Assembly: GCF_004337365.2 (NCBI RefSeq)
Contig: NZ_CP044016.1
Coordinates: 4,011,507 to 4,075,506 of the forward strand
Origin: Rhizosphaericola mali
Lineage (GTDB): Bacteria; Bacteroidota; Bacteroidia; Chitinophagales; Chitinophagaceae
Direction: 5' to 3'
DNA length: 64,000 nt
A program made the translations under genes and the position numbers. Shown here in pieces: positions 39,294-49,002 of this stretch; position 1 is the first letter of the stretch, and every line of letters starts with the position of its first letter. A model generated the notes under the pieces. It searched no databases, was not told the origin of the DNA, and saw only the letters and a program-made list of their open reading frames with translations.

Positions 39294-40604
39294 TTATCTC
39301 CAAAAGGAAGCAAATTTGGGGGATGGTATGCTGTAGCGACTATGTGTAATATTTTCAAGATCTCTATCCAACTTTCCCGCTGGCGGACAAAAGGTCCACA
39401 TCCCGGATTTATGATAAATCGCAACGCCGGATTTCTCAACGGCGGCAAACACTTCTTCCAACGAAGCCTCTTGGCATACGGATGAAGTAATATGACGGTC
39501 AGCAGGCAGACACTTCATACTTTCAATTTTGAATCCATACCATCTTTCCATTTCGAGCATAAACACCCTTACGGACACGTCATTGTAGCGTCTGATGGAC
39601 TTCGTCCAATTAAGTGCCGTTGCCCTATCTATGGATGCCAAGGAGAAAGAATCCTTTACCTCCCCCTTATCCTTACCCTCCATGAGACTGTACACTTCCA
39701 TGGCATTACAGTTTTCTTCCAACGCCACAGCTCTCGGATTTTGCCTTGTTGCCAGTGATACCTCTCCCCCTAATCTAACGGCTCTGGTATAACCAATTTC
39801 GGAGCGTATGGCATACTGTGCTCCCAGGGTAAATAATTGACTGTTATAGTTTTCCAGTACAAAAGGCTTCCCTTGTTGCATTTTCGGTACATTCACTAAG
39901 GCTTGGCCTTCCAATCGGCAGTAGACCATGGAAGTATCCGAAGAATTAAGCAGGTATTGCAGCCTAGAGCCACCATCCAGCCGGATAGATATTCCGTCAG
40001 GCAGTAAAAAAGTAAACTGTCTTTTGGGTGGTGTGTGTAAGGTCAGATATCTTTGCTCTGAACGGGATGCTCGGCGGTCTGTATGGTCGACTATTTGTAG
40101 CACTCCTTTGTGTTTTTGTAAAAATTCAATGTTATTGAAACGCAAGACAGTCCCCAAATCCTTACCATCCAGTTTTTTTTGAAAAACATCTTTAATCTCT
40201 ATATCACAGGCAAAATAGCGGCTGTCCAGTTCTGGGTTGAATATTACAGGGGAACATGGCCCCACTACGCGACGCTGCTCTTCCAAAACTAAATTGGAAT
40301 TCTTTGTTACAAATAGTCCTGCCATGAGCACAATAAAAACTCCTACGATGGCAGCAGCAGACCATAACATGCGTCTGCGAGTACGTCGTTTATCACTCCT
40401 TGCTATGATAGCATTTATATGCAAATCTTCCGATACATCTCCTTGCAATCCCTTTTGTTTGTTCACTTCATCCACAAAGCGGTAAAGGGCCTCTTCGTCA
40501 GAGAGCATTAGTAGACCATTCAATTCTTTTTTCTCGGCGCCATTTGCTTTTCCTGACAAGTATTTTTTCAGAAGTTTGTTGGTTCTTTTTTGATACCACT
40601 CCAT
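39294..40604 (-). CDS. FecR-type anti-sigma factor
   Basis: The 436-residue protein has a cytoplasmic N-terminal sigma-binding part (LLKKYLSGKANGAEKKELNG), one membrane helix (MLWSAAAIVGVFIVLMAGLF, about 100-120), and the periplasmic FecR domain (FTFLLPDGISIRLDGGSRLQ). A DUF4974 end follows (VRVFMLEMERWYGFKIE). It passes the signal from a TonB-dependent transporter to the sigma factor. It follows the sigma gene by one base, so the two are coupled. It probably controls the SusC/SusD genes nearby. Confidence 0.93.
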   Translation of the reverse strand: MEWYQKRTNKLLKKYLSGKANGAEKKELNGLLMLSDEEALYRFVDEVNKQKGLQGDVSEDLHINAIIARSDKRRTRRRMLWSAAAIVGVFIVLMAGLFVTKNSNLVLEEQRRVVGPCSPVIFNPELDSRYFACDIEIKDVFQKKLDGKDLGTVLRFNNIEFLQKHKGVLQIVDHTDRRASRSEQRYLTLHTPPKRQFTFLLPDGISIRLDGGSRLQYLLNSSDTSMVYCRLEGQALVNVPKMQQGKPFVLENYNSQLFTLGAQYAIRSEIGYTRAVRLGGEVSLATRQNPRAVALEENCNAMEVYSLMEGKDKGEVKDSFSLASIDRATALNWTKSIRRYNDVSVRVFMLEMERWYGFKIESMKCLPADRHITSSVCQEASLEEVFAAVEKSGVAIYHKSGMWTFCPPAGKLDRDLENITHSRYSIPSPKFASFWR

Positions 40605-40605
40605 A

Positions 40606-41190
40606 CTAACTGTTTTTAAAAATTTCTAAAACGATATATACAAAACAGTAACCCAATAACTGCTCTATTTTTCTTCTGGCCCTGTACAGCTCATTTTTGA
40701 CGGTCTGACGGGAAATACCCAATCTTTGTGCGATTTCCTCGTTGGAGAGCTGTGTGTCCAGTTTCAACAAGAACACTTTACGTTCCATGGGAGGAAGCTG
40801 CTTGGCAGCAATCCTTGCCCTAACTTCTAGTTCTTTTCCCAGCACCAAATCTTCCACAGTTTCCGTATGTTCAACAAAGTGCTTTTCTTCCAGCTGCACG
40901 AAATACCATCTTCCCCTTTCCAGACTTTTGAGTGCCAACTTGTGGGCGATGCCGAACATCCATTTTACAGGATTCTCCTTTTCTATGATCTGGTGGCGTT
41001 GCTCCCAGAGTTTCACCAAAAGGTCTGCATGAGTGGAGTCTACCGCGGATACATCATCCGTGATGAAATGGCGGATATAGACATCAATAGCCGGTCCGAA
41101 CACCTTATCGATGCGATCCAATGCGCCAGGGACACCATCTGCCAGTGCCCTGAAATACATGCTATCGTCGTATTTAGTTCCTTCCTCCAT
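40606..41190 (-). CDS. ECF-type RNA polymerase sigma factor
   Basis: The 194-residue protein has sigma region 2 (TKYDDSMYFRALADGVPGAL ... NPVKWMFGIAHKLAL) and region 4 (LPPMERKVFLLKL then LSNEEIAQRLGISRQTVKNE), the HTH that binds -35. It pairs with the FecR anti-sigma directly downstream. It should activate the SusC/SusD/TlpA genes in response to substrate. Confidence 0.93.
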   Translation of the reverse strand: MEEGTKYDDSMYFRALADGVPGALDRIDKVFGPAIDVYIRHFITDDVSAVDSTHADLLVKLWEQRHQIIEKENPVKWMFGIAHKLALKSLERGRWYFVQLEEKHFVEHTETVEDLVLGKELEVRARIAAKQLPPMERKVFLLKLDTQLSNEEIAQRLGISRQTVKNELYRARRKIEQLLGYCFVYIVLEIFKNS

Positions 41191-41501
41191 TTTCTCAAAA
41201 GCACGGACTTTTTACCCCAGTTTCGCTCATAAACAAAACGTATGGATACAAAGACCTTACGCATGGTTAAAATTAATATTTGAAAAAAACGATTTTTTAT
41301 TGGTACCCGAGCCTCTTTTTTGGGAGTATATATCAGAAGGATGTAAAAAAACAGTATTCAGAAGTAATTCAAAGGTAATAAAAAAACAGCGATATGTAGA
41401 AGGCAAAAACGATATAATTTTTTGATGGATGTAGGTCTTTAATGGGTTTTATAATTATAAAACCCTACTGTAAACTATTTGCAAAAACAAAACTATTCAA
41501 G
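41191..41501. other. divergent control region between sigma factor and MauE-like gene
   Basis: The region carries the promoters for the sigma/fecR pair and for the MauE-like gene in opposite directions. A 22-bp palindrome is at 41444-41465. No other gene is seen. Confidence 0.5.
41444..41465. promoter_or_regulatory. 22-bp perfect palindrome upstream of the MauE-like gene
   Basis: GGGTTTTATAA is followed directly by TTATAAAACCC. It ends 36 bases before the ATG at 41502, so it lies in the promoter or leader. An operator or an attenuating hairpin is possible. Confidence 0.5.
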
Positions 41502-41960
41502 ATGAAAAAACAAAGAATTCTATTGACTATAACGGCATTACTTTTTATGCTTTTCCTATATGCGGGACTAGAAAAAATATTGGAATTGAAAGCATTTGCA
41601 AAGGATATGAGTAATCAAACCTTACCACAGCAATGGGTGCCGCTTTTGACCTATGGCATCCCAACTAGTGAAGTGTTCACTGCCCTGCTACTATGTACAG
41701 AGCGGACTAGAAAATGGGGACTATGCAGTAGTCTTTTATTAATGATGGGATTTACGACATACGTAGGCATGGTGGTGATGAATCTATTTACTCGCAAACC
41801 TTGCGGATGCGGCGAACTTTTACAAAAACTATCGTGGACACAACATCTTGTATTTAATATAGTCTTCACATTACTCGTCCTATTAGGAATCTATATAAAC
41901 AGGCAGTTGACAAAAAAAGATACTACAGCCAGCGCAACGATCCGGGTTGCTGCAAGCTGA
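41502..41960 (+). CDS. MauE/DoxX-like redox membrane protein
   Basis: About 152 residues and four membrane helices, with the first at ILLTITALLFMLFLYAGLEKI. The segment RKPCGCGELLQKLSW holds a CxC pair before the last helix, as in MauE/DoxX-family proteins that feed electrons to periplasmic thiol proteins. I start at MKKQRILL, which gives a normal membrane N-terminus; the upstream start adds an unlikely sequence across the palindrome. It is followed by the small Cys-peptide gene and faces a TlpA gene, so disulfide chemistry is a shared theme. Confidence 0.8.
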   Translation: MKKQRILLTITALLFMLFLYAGLEKILELKAFAKDMSNQTLPQQWVPLLTYGIPTSEVFTALLLCTERTRKWGLCSSLLLMMGFTTYVGMVVMNLFTRKPCGCGELLQKLSWTQHLVFNIVFTLLVLLGIYINRQLTKKDTTASATIRVAAS

Positions 41961-42050
41961 TTTTTCACCGGCCGCCAATCTAAAAATCAAGGTTGTGACC
42001 AACAGGATTACCGGAAAATATTTATTTTATCATTTTAAAAACAGTGTATC

Positions 42051-42341
42051 ATGGTTACACAAAACAAAAACTACAGAAAATTCCGCAACGTCGTGATGAC
42101 AACAGCGGCAGTACTTGCCATTGGTGGGGCTATGGCAAAAAACTTTAAGGCAACAACCTATTGGTTTCCTACAAATTCCAGTGGTGTAGCCCAGTCAACA
42201 TCCACACTACATACGTCCAACTACCTTGGTTGTTCTGATGCAGGAGATGATTGCATTAAAGAATACTCCTCTTATTCCATAGTAGGAGGACAATATCAAC
42301 CAAGTGGAACAGAATTGAGTAGTTATGCAAAAGCTCAATAA
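42051..42341 (+). CDS. small exported protein with a Cys pair
   Basis: The 96-residue protein has a hydrophobic leader (VVMTTAAVLAIGGAMA) and a mature part of about 65 residues rich in Ser, Thr and Tyr with one Cys pair (GCSDAGDDC). It resembles the small DUF6520-like proteins that accompany MauE genes in Bacteroidota; this is recalled rather than checked. A terminator follows. It may be the substrate of the redox genes around it or a secreted peptide. Confidence 0.65.
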   Translation: MVTQNKNYRKFRNVVMTTAAVLAIGGAMAKNFKATTYWFPTNSSGVAQSTSTLHTSNYLGCSDAGDDCIKEYSSYSIVGGQYQPSGTELSSYAKAQ

Positions 42342-42359
42342 TTTCCAAAAATTGGAATG

Positions 42360-42389
42360 GAAGACTGTCTAAATACATAGACAGTCTTC
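42360..42389. terminator. bidirectional terminator
   Basis: GAAGACTGTCT and AGACAGTCTTC form a perfect 11-bp stem with an 8-nt loop, followed by TTTTT. It serves the plus-strand peptide gene and could also stop the minus-strand TlpA transcript ending at 42393. Confidence 0.8.
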
Positions 42390-42392
42390 TTT

Positions 42393-43760
42393 TTACTCTT
42401 TATCTTTATATACAAGTACGTCCAACAATTGTCTTGAAGCTATTAACTTTAAGCCATATTCCTTTAGTTTTAATTGAAGTGAATCCAATCCCTCCATCTT
42501 TCTTATGCGAAAATTTACATTTATTTTTTTTAAATAATTCGTTGAATCTATTACCAATGGGATTGTTTTTATCGCATTTAAGGCTGTAATTAAATCAGAC
42601 ATAGAGGTACTAGAACATTTTATATAGTCATAGAGATCTTCATCCGGCTCGTGCATAAATTCTATTGGAGTAATAGTATCTCCTGCAATTTTATCTACGT
42701 TCGAAATTCTGACCAACTTTAAACAATTTATAAAATGAGTTTCCTTTCTTACAGAAATATTAAAATAATCTTCTAGTTGCCTATAGCCAATGTCGAAAAG
42801 TTGCTTATCTGAAAATTCAATAGGCGTTCTAAGTTCATAGCAATATTTGTTATGGATTACATAGTCATAGTGTTCAATGCTATCCATATTGATAAAAAAC
42901 TTTTTAAATGTGATGCTATCCTTAAACTTATAAAGACACCTTTTATTATTAAAATATGGACCGTCATATTTACCCCTTAAAGCCCATTGAAATAGCCAAC
43001 TTATAGGGGCATTTGTACACCTTAATATTTTCTGTCCGTTTTCTACTATGGTTACGTTTCTTCCATTTGGAAAATGGGGATCATATCTGCCCAAAAAAGA
43101 GCCGAATAAAGGCTCTGTTAATTTATTTGTACCTGAGAATTTTCCATCAACATTGGCTTGGAGAGGCTCCACCGTACTCCAATCTCCATTTAAAACTTTT
43201 TCTATAACAGATTCGGTTAATTCAAATTGGGAAGTAGTTCCCCTTAATTTTCCATTAGGATCTATCCATACTTCAAATGGATCTCCATTATGGGGAAACA
43301 ATGCCCTTAAAAGTGTATCTTCTACAATTGTCGGCAATAACATGGGTCTATTAAGTGCTATTCTTGTTTTTCGGAAATTATATACTGAGCTTCGACTCTG
43401 AAAGGTGACCGGCAATATCAATATTTGATTTGCATATTTTTCTTGTAACTTTTCTAAGTGAGGAAAAGAGGCGATACAGCTTCCACACCATTGACTCCAA
43501 AAATCCAATATAAGTATCTTCCCCCTGCAGAACTTTTGAAGGATACTTTGATCACTTTGAGAACCCTCTATGCTCACGGATATAGTTGGTAGCGTTTCTC
43601 CTATTGGAAGGTCTATTCCCTTTTTGGCTAAGGCTATATTAATGCACTGCTGGCTTATGGAGTCCAATGAACTTTGACTATAGCATTGCACACTACGCAA
43701 TTGTAGTAGGATGCTACTGAAAAACACAAACATTATAGTTCTTATATTTTTAATATTCAT
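42393..43760 (-). CDS. TlpA-like thioredoxin-family protein
   Basis: The 455-residue protein has an N-terminal membrane/signal segment (TIMFVFFSSILLQLRSVQ). The thioredoxin domain has the active site FWSQWCGSC, with LILDF before it. A C-terminal half of about 250 residues has no known domain. It overlaps the susD gene by 11 bases and ends the SusC/SusD operon. It is likely a periplasmic disulfide reductase that works with the MauE-like protein. Confidence 0.85.
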   Translation of the reverse strand: MNIKNIRTIMFVFFSSILLQLRSVQCYSQSSLDSISQQCINIALAKKGIDLPIGETLPTISVSIEGSQSDQSILQKFCRGKILILDFWSQWCGSCIASFPHLEKLQEKYANQILILPVTFQSRSSVYNFRKTRIALNRPMLLPTIVEDTLLRALFPHNGDPFEVWIDPNGKLRGTTSQFELTESVIEKVLNGDWSTVEPLQANVDGKFSGTNKLTEPLFGSFLGRYDPHFPNGRNVTIVENGQKILRCTNAPISWLFQWALRGKYDGPYFNNKRCLYKFKDSITFKKFFINMDSIEHYDYVIHNKYCYELRTPIEFSDKQLFDIGYRQLEDYFNISVRKETHFINCLKLVRISNVDKIAGDTITPIEFMHEPDEDLYDYIKCSSTSMSDLITALNAIKTIPLVIDSTNYLKKINVNFRIRKMEGLDSLQLKLKEYGLKLIASRQLLDVLVYKDKE

Positions 43761-45129
43761 TTTGTATTATTTGTGGATTTAATGAGATAACATTATCTGG
43801 AATAGGGAAAACATACCGACTATCATGGGGAGATAATGCATAAGTTGCTCCACCAATGATACGTTTTATAGTGATGCTATGGCTTTGTTTATTAAGCCTT
43901 CTTAGATCCTGCCAACGTATATTTCTAAATACAAGCTCTTTTCTTCTTTCTAGCAGTATTTTATTCAGTACGTCTTGGCTTTCGGAAGAGTAGTAAGCCG
44001 TATAAGTGCCTGATTTATATCTGTTGATAAGTAGCTCATTTAAATCATCCAAAGCACTCGTCAAATGCGCTAATCTTGCGTTACATTCCGCCCTAATCAA
44101 AAGCATCTCATTAACAGAAATGCCAGAAAATCGCAGGGAGGATTCTGTATAGGAACCATAAAACCGGTGATCAGATGTTGCTCCAAATTGTTTGAAATAC
44201 AAGGATTTACGAAGATCATTTGCCTCATACAAGTTATACAAGGTGGTATCTACTTTTTCCACAGAGTTGTTTGCATCATAAAAATTATGATCAATGACAA
44301 CTTCTTGATTGTATTGAACGATTGGATAGGTACTTGAGGAACTGAGTGTATTGTAATCGATCAAACTGTGTTGTAAAGACAAACAACTATCAGCGTAAAG
44401 AAATGCATTTTTATAACTACCCATATTTAGATAAACTCGACCAAGCAATCCATATGCTGCGCCTATAGAAGGCCTTGTTTTATACGCTACCATTTTAGGA
44501 AGAAATCGAAGGGCTTCCGACAAGTCATTTAAGATTTGCTCATACGTTTTTTTAATATTCGATCGAGACAACGGCTCGTTGGCATCCGCACTTAATCTTA
44601 AGGGCAAGCCTAGGTCTGTTTCCATAGAAGCGGAATCATATACCGGGCAGAATAATTGGCATAATTCAAAATTGGCGAATGCACGAAAATACAAGGCACT
44701 TCCCTTCACATTTTCCCACGCGCTTTTATTATCTGAATTTGGGGCAATACCACTGATACCCTCCAAAGCACTATTTGCATAATAAATAGTCCTGTATGGA
44801 TAATCCCAATCTGGAAGATCTACCCCTGTATATGGAAATGATTGCCAGAGATAAACATTTCTCATCCACTGGCTTCTCGAATTATAATCCGCATCCAGCA
44901 TATAGTAATCGTCCGAGGCCATCAATCCTATCATGGGACGACCATATGTACCCTCCCCGTTCATATAATTGAGATTATCTAATATAGCCTGAAAATCAGA
45001 AATGGTTTGTGGAACCACAAGACTTTGGTTCGTCTTGGCAGACAAAAAATCACTTTTGTTGCACGATAGTGTGGCTATAATGGCCGAGAATATTATAAAC
45101 AAGTCAGAAATTCTATATAAATTTTTCAT
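43750..45129 (-). CDS. SusD/RagB-family outer-membrane lipoprotein
   Basis: The 459-residue protein begins with a lipoprotein signal (IIATLSCNKSDFL). It shows the SusD pattern: YFRAFANFELCQLFCPVYD, then TPR-type helices (GAAYGLLGRVYLNMGSYKNA) and the C-terminal ERRKELVFRNIRWQDLRRLNK. It binds the nutrient at the cell surface and closes over the SusC channel. It lies 17 bases after susC in the same operon. No glycoside hydrolase is nearby, so the ligand need not be a sugar. Confidence 0.93.
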   Translation of the reverse strand: MKNLYRISDLFIIFSAIIATLSCNKSDFLSAKTNQSLVVPQTISDFQAILDNLNYMNGEGTYGRPMIGLMASDDYYMLDADYNSRSQWMRNVYLWQSFPYTGVDLPDWDYPYRTIYYANSALEGISGIAPNSDNKSAWENVKGSALYFRAFANFELCQLFCPVYDSASMETDLGLPLRLSADANEPLSRSNIKKTYEQILNDLSEALRFLPKMVAYKTRPSIGAAYGLLGRVYLNMGSYKNAFLYADSCLSLQHSLIDYNTLSSSSTYPIVQYNQEVVIDHNFYDANNSVEKVDTTLYNLYEANDLRKSLYFKQFGATSDHRFYGSYTESSLRFSGISVNEMLLIRAECNARLAHLTSALDDLNELLINRYKSGTYTAYYSSESQDVLNKILLERRKELVFRNIRWQDLRRLNKQSHSITIKRIIGGATYALSPHDSRYVFPIPDNVISLNPQIIQNEY

Positions 45130-45146
45130 TTAAAGAAGTTATTAGG

Positions 45147-48100
45147 TTAAAAAGTAATATTTACTCCCAATGAACTGTTCATACCGGCACTTGGGATATT
45201 GTTGTAATAATAGGGATCAATGCCATCCTTATTTGCTTTCCATAGCGTTCCAATATTGGACAAATAGATATATACTCTAATATTCTCAAAAGGAAGTCGG
45301 AGGCGACTGTCTCTGTGGCTCTCATAACCAAAGCTTATATCCTCCAATCTTATATTGTCGCCTTTTAACACATTTAGGCTGGAGTACTGATAGAAAAAAT
45401 CTCTTGAACTAAGATCCTGGAAAGGATATTGCGGCAAGGAAGGAACATGGGTCATACGTTCATCACCAGGTTGTCGCCAACGATTTGAATACTCTCCACT
45501 TCCATTCCAAGTATCGAAAAGTGTTGAGTAACTCAACGAGGAGGTTTTTCTGAAATAGTACCCAAGTTTATACGAAATATTGAATGATACACTCCACTTG
45601 CCAATGGTTATCGTATTTCTTAAGGCGCCAAAATATTTAGGAGACGAACTACCATTATAAACCATACTGTCCAACGGTGTACTGCTGATGATCGAACTAT
45701 AATCTTTACTAGGAGCACCATCCAAATAACCTACTGGATCCCCGTTTTCAGGATCAAGACCTTTCCAGTGGTAACTGTAAATACTAAATAGTGGTCGACC
45801 GACAATTGGATTAATCGTATTGGAATACAAATAGTTGGCCCCTGAACCAGAGGTTGGCATAAGATATTGGGTCACTTTTGTAAACGCATATGAAAAAATA
45901 AGGGAGGTTGTCCAAGATATTTTAGAGCTTACATTAAGTGAATTTATGCTTATATCCCACCCAGAGCCTTTCATAGAAGCGACATTGCCATAAAAGTATG
46001 CCCCGTTGCCTGCTGCATTGTTTTGGTAAAATCCCAATGTAGGATCCACGGGAGCCTGGGAAAGGAGGTCCTTCGCGCTTTTTTTATAATATTCTATACT
46101 GCCATATAGTATTCTTCCTTTTGTAGCGAAGTCTATACCTGCATTCCATATCCCATCACGTTCCCATCTTAATTTACTATTGGGGGGATTGTTGATTACC
46201 GCATATTGAAGTCCTAGGTTATTTTGGTAAAAAGAGGCCGTGGTTAGCGCTGAGGCTACACTAGAAGTATTGCCATTGTATCCAAAGGTTGTCCTAAATT
46301 TTAGTTCGGGCAGCCATTGAACGGAATAGAATTTTTCCTTGTCGATACGCCAACTCCCTCCGATAGACCACAAGGGTGTCCCTTTTTGATTGGTCGCTAC
46401 CCCAAAAAGATTTGCCTCGTCTTTTCGGAAACTACCGGAAAACGTATATCTATCTTTGTAACTATATGCTGCATTACCATAGTAGGAAAAGAAATTTGCC
46501 GTCGTTTTGCCTGTCGATTGCCCATTGGGGATATAACTCTGTATCAGCGCATTATTGTAATAACTATATAACGTAGAATAATCGACATAACCGTTGGACG
46601 TTTCCAGCCCCTCATCATAGCCGTAGTAGCGTACACTGTTTGATTTCGTTATAATACTCCTCACTTCCATACCCACTATAGCGGTTACTTTGTGCTCCCC
46701 CAAAAATGTAGTGTTATAATTCAACTGCGCTCTACCCTGATGAGACAGGATTTCTCCATAACTGTAATCCAAGATCCCACCACGGGCAACTGGATAAGAA
46801 AAATTTCCATTCACATCTTCTTGGGTAAACTTATTGGCAAGGTCTCTTGCATAATAAGAGGAATCCCGGTAAAGATTTTTAGTTGTCGATAATGAATTTT
46901 CATACTGGTATCTTGCCTCAGCAGACAAGGAAGGAAGTATCTGGTAATGAAAATCTGTGTTAATGACATAATCCTTAATGGATAAGTTATTTTTTTGTTC
47001 ATTTATGTCGGCCAGAGGTTTGTATGTCCAGTCTAACAGATTACCTCTTCCAACCGTATCAAGATAGGTCTTCCTGTTAGCCAAATAAACTGGCAGCGGA
47101 GTCCCTGAATTATCTGACAGCCTCATGTAGGGATAACTCTTTTGGCCATCACTGCCAATAATTGAATAACCGGGATTATTGCCAGATGTGCTTAAGTCTT
47201 GCGTATAACTTATGCCAGTCCCTATTTGAAATTTCGGAGAGAGTTTGATTTCATTTTTCGAGCGAATTGTAATACGATCCGTTTTATCACTAACAAGATT
47301 GGAAATATTATGATCCCAACCCATGGATAGAAAGTAATTCAAATTTGGACTGCTTCCTCTGATATTAACCGCGCTTTGTCGGTTTAATCCACTTCTATAA
47401 AGATATTTTGATACATCATTTCTCACATCATATTGTTTCAACTTTTCTATATCGGCATCTGCATCGCTGGAAGAAATACTTCCAGCATCCTTTGCTAACA
47501 GTAACTCGACAACTGGCGTTAACGCAGGATGGGACGGATCTAGAACCTGACTGGAATAGTATCCGTCTGCATAAAGTTTTTTTTCAAGATCAATGTATTC
47601 AGAACTGGAAATACGTGAAATATTAAACATATTAGGCTTGGGAACAAAAGTGAAATTATTAGTCAGTTCGACCGTTGGCTTTTTATTTAAACCTTTTTTT
47701 GTAGTCATTACGATCACACCATTGCCTGCCCGTGCGCCCCAGATAGATGCCGCCGCCGCATCCTTAAGGATAGTAATACTCTCAATATCATTGGGATTGA
47801 TGTTCTTAATGTCCCCGTCATATGGAAAATTGTCAATGACTATCAAAGGAGAGGCATTTGCATAAATAGTACTTCTGCCTCTTATCAGCATATCATCCCC
47901 TGTATAGACTCCGTGATTAAATAGCAATCCTGGTGTTAAGTTTTCAATACGCTCTAGGATATTTGTCGTAATGCTTCTGTTAATTAGATGATTACTTACA
48001 AAATCATAGCTCCCCGTTGCCCTTTCTTTTGTGATTTGTTGGTAACCCGTGGAAACCACCACCTCATCCAAATCAGAGATCGATGATAGTTTTATAGTTA

Positions 48101-48365
48101 AAAAAGTGTCTTTAGAACTAACGGGCATTCTTTCTGTTTGATAGCCAATATGTGAAATTTCTAGTGTATCTTTTTGTGCAACATATAAAGTGAAAAATCC
48201 CTTATCATCCGTGAATTTTATAGTTGTAACTTTTATTAAATGTAGTCTGGTATTGGGTAAGACATCTCCGTTAGACGATATTACTCGCCCCCTAACAGTC
48301 TGTGCTTGTAGGGAAATTATAGACAATAGTATCCCCAATACGCCCATGAGCGTTAATTTTTGCAT
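45147..48365 (-). CDS. SusC/RagA-family TonB-linked outer-membrane transporter
   Basis: This 1072-residue protein has a signal peptide (GVLGILLSIISLQAQ), a carboxypeptidase-like domain (VRGRVISSNGDVLPNTRLHL), the TonB-box region (LDEVVVSTGYQ) and a plug with DDMLIRGRSTIYANASPLIV and ILKDAAAASIWGARAGNGVI. A large barrel ends in SLGVNITF. No STN domain is seen at the N-terminus, although FecR-coupled transporters often have one. It imports a substrate together with SusD. The base composition is clearly less AT-rich than in the stress-gene part of the element. Confidence 0.95.
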   Translation of the reverse strand: MQKLTLMGVLGILLSIISLQAQTVRGRVISSNGDVLPNTRLHLIKVTTIKFTDDKGFFTLYVAQKDTLEISHIGYQTERMPVSSKDTFLTIKLSSISDLDEVVVSTGYQQITKERATGSYDFVSNHLINRSITTNILERIENLTPGLLFNHGVYTGDDMLIRGRSTIYANASPLIVIDNFPYDGDIKNINPNDIESITILKDAAAASIWGARAGNGVIVMTTKKGLNKKPTVELTNNFTFVPKPNMFNISRISSSEYIDLEKKLYADGYYSSQVLDPSHPALTPVVELLLAKDAGSISSSDADADIEKLKQYDVRNDVSKYLYRSGLNRQSAVNIRGSSPNLNYFLSMGWDHNISNLVSDKTDRITIRSKNEIKLSPKFQIGTGISYTQDLSTSGNNPGYSIIGSDGQKSYPYMRLSDNSGTPLPVYLANRKTYLDTVGRGNLLDWTYKPLADINEQKNNLSIKDYVINTDFHYQILPSLSAEARYQYENSLSTTKNLYRDSSYYARDLANKFTQEDVNGNFSYPVARGGILDYSYGEILSHQGRAQLNYNTTFLGEHKVTAIVGMEVRSIITKSNSVRYYGYDEGLETSNGYVDYSTLYSYYNNALIQSYIPNGQSTGKTTANFFSYYGNAAYSYKDRYTFSGSFRKDEANLFGVATNQKGTPLWSIGGSWRIDKEKFYSVQWLPELKFRTTFGYNGNTSSVASALTTASFYQNNLGLQYAVINNPPNSKLRWERDGIWNAGIDFATKGRILYGSIEYYKKSAKDLLSQAPVDPTLGFYQNNAAGNGAYFYGNVASMKGSGWDISINSLNVSSKISWTTSLIFSYAFTKVTQYLMPTSGSGANYLYSNTINPIVGRPLFSIYSYHWKGLDPENGDPVGYLDGAPSKDYSSIISSTPLDSMVYNGSSSPKYFGALRNTITIGKWSVSFNISYKLGYYFRKTSSLSYSTLFDTWNGSGEYSNRWRQPGDERMTHVPSLPQYPFQDLSSRDFFYQYSSLNVLKGDNIRLEDISFGYESHRDSRLRLPFENIRVYIYLSNIGTLWKANKDGIDPYYYNNIPSAGMNSSLGVNITF

Positions 48366-49002
48366 TGGTAATCAATGATTAAAACAGTAAAAAATTATAG
48401 TTGAAAATGCCAGACGCCCGGAAAGTGCCGTTGCTATTAGCTTTCATGGATTGCGACCAGGCTGGAATAGTATTATACTAGATGGGGTTACGCGGCTTAC
48501 AGGAGTATTGTTGGTTGCATTTGGCTGCGAGCCAAATGGAAACTGTGTTTTCTGCTTCTGCCGCAGAAGTGTTTGTAAGTAGTTGTATTCTCATTTCTCA
48601 AAATTGACCAAGTTCTGAATAATGAGTCTCTTGTAAGTAGTAATGTCTTTCTGCTCAATAAAAACAGCGTGGACTCACATTACCGGCTTGGAACTCCTCG
48701 GAGAGCTGTGGACACGATAAGTAAGCCCACGCCTTAACGTGGGCATCCTACTTATTGTCTCTTGTCCAATGAAAATTTCCGAGGTTTCCAAACCGAGACT
48801 CTAAGCGAATGCGTTCAATATTTTATTGATGCTTCCGCAAAAGTATTAATTCATAATTTAATTTCTAAGTATAATTCAAAGATAATAATAAATTCCATTT
48901 CTGTATTTTTTATTTATAATTATTTATATAATTAACTAAATATGTATATAATATATAAGAATATTGAATTGTGTCTAACTTTTCAGCATAAAAAATGTAG
49001 AA
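48366..49002. other. geneless, GC-richer region upstream of susC with a structured element
   Basis: No gene is seen in these 637 bases. Parts are richer in GC than usual for intergenic DNA here, and several inverted repeats occur (for example CTTCTGCCGCAGAAG near 48560). The strongest is listed separately at 48684-48795. Confidence 0.5.
48684..48795. repeat. 112-nt self-complementary element
   Basis: The outer arms CGGCTTGGAACTCCTCGGA and TCCGAGGTTTCCAAACCG pair almost fully. Inside, TGGACACGATAAGTA pairs with TACTTATTGTCTCTTGTCCA with a small bulge. The apex is a perfect hairpin GCCCACG-CCTTAA-CGTGGGC (48725-48744). It could be a small RNA with a long hairpin, a MITE, or an IS200/IS605-type end whose hairpin it resembles. 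Confidence 0.6.

Noticed and set aside
39294-48365. Polysaccharide utilisation locus
   Set aside because: SusC and SusD are present, but no glycoside hydrolase, lyase or sulfatase lies nearby.
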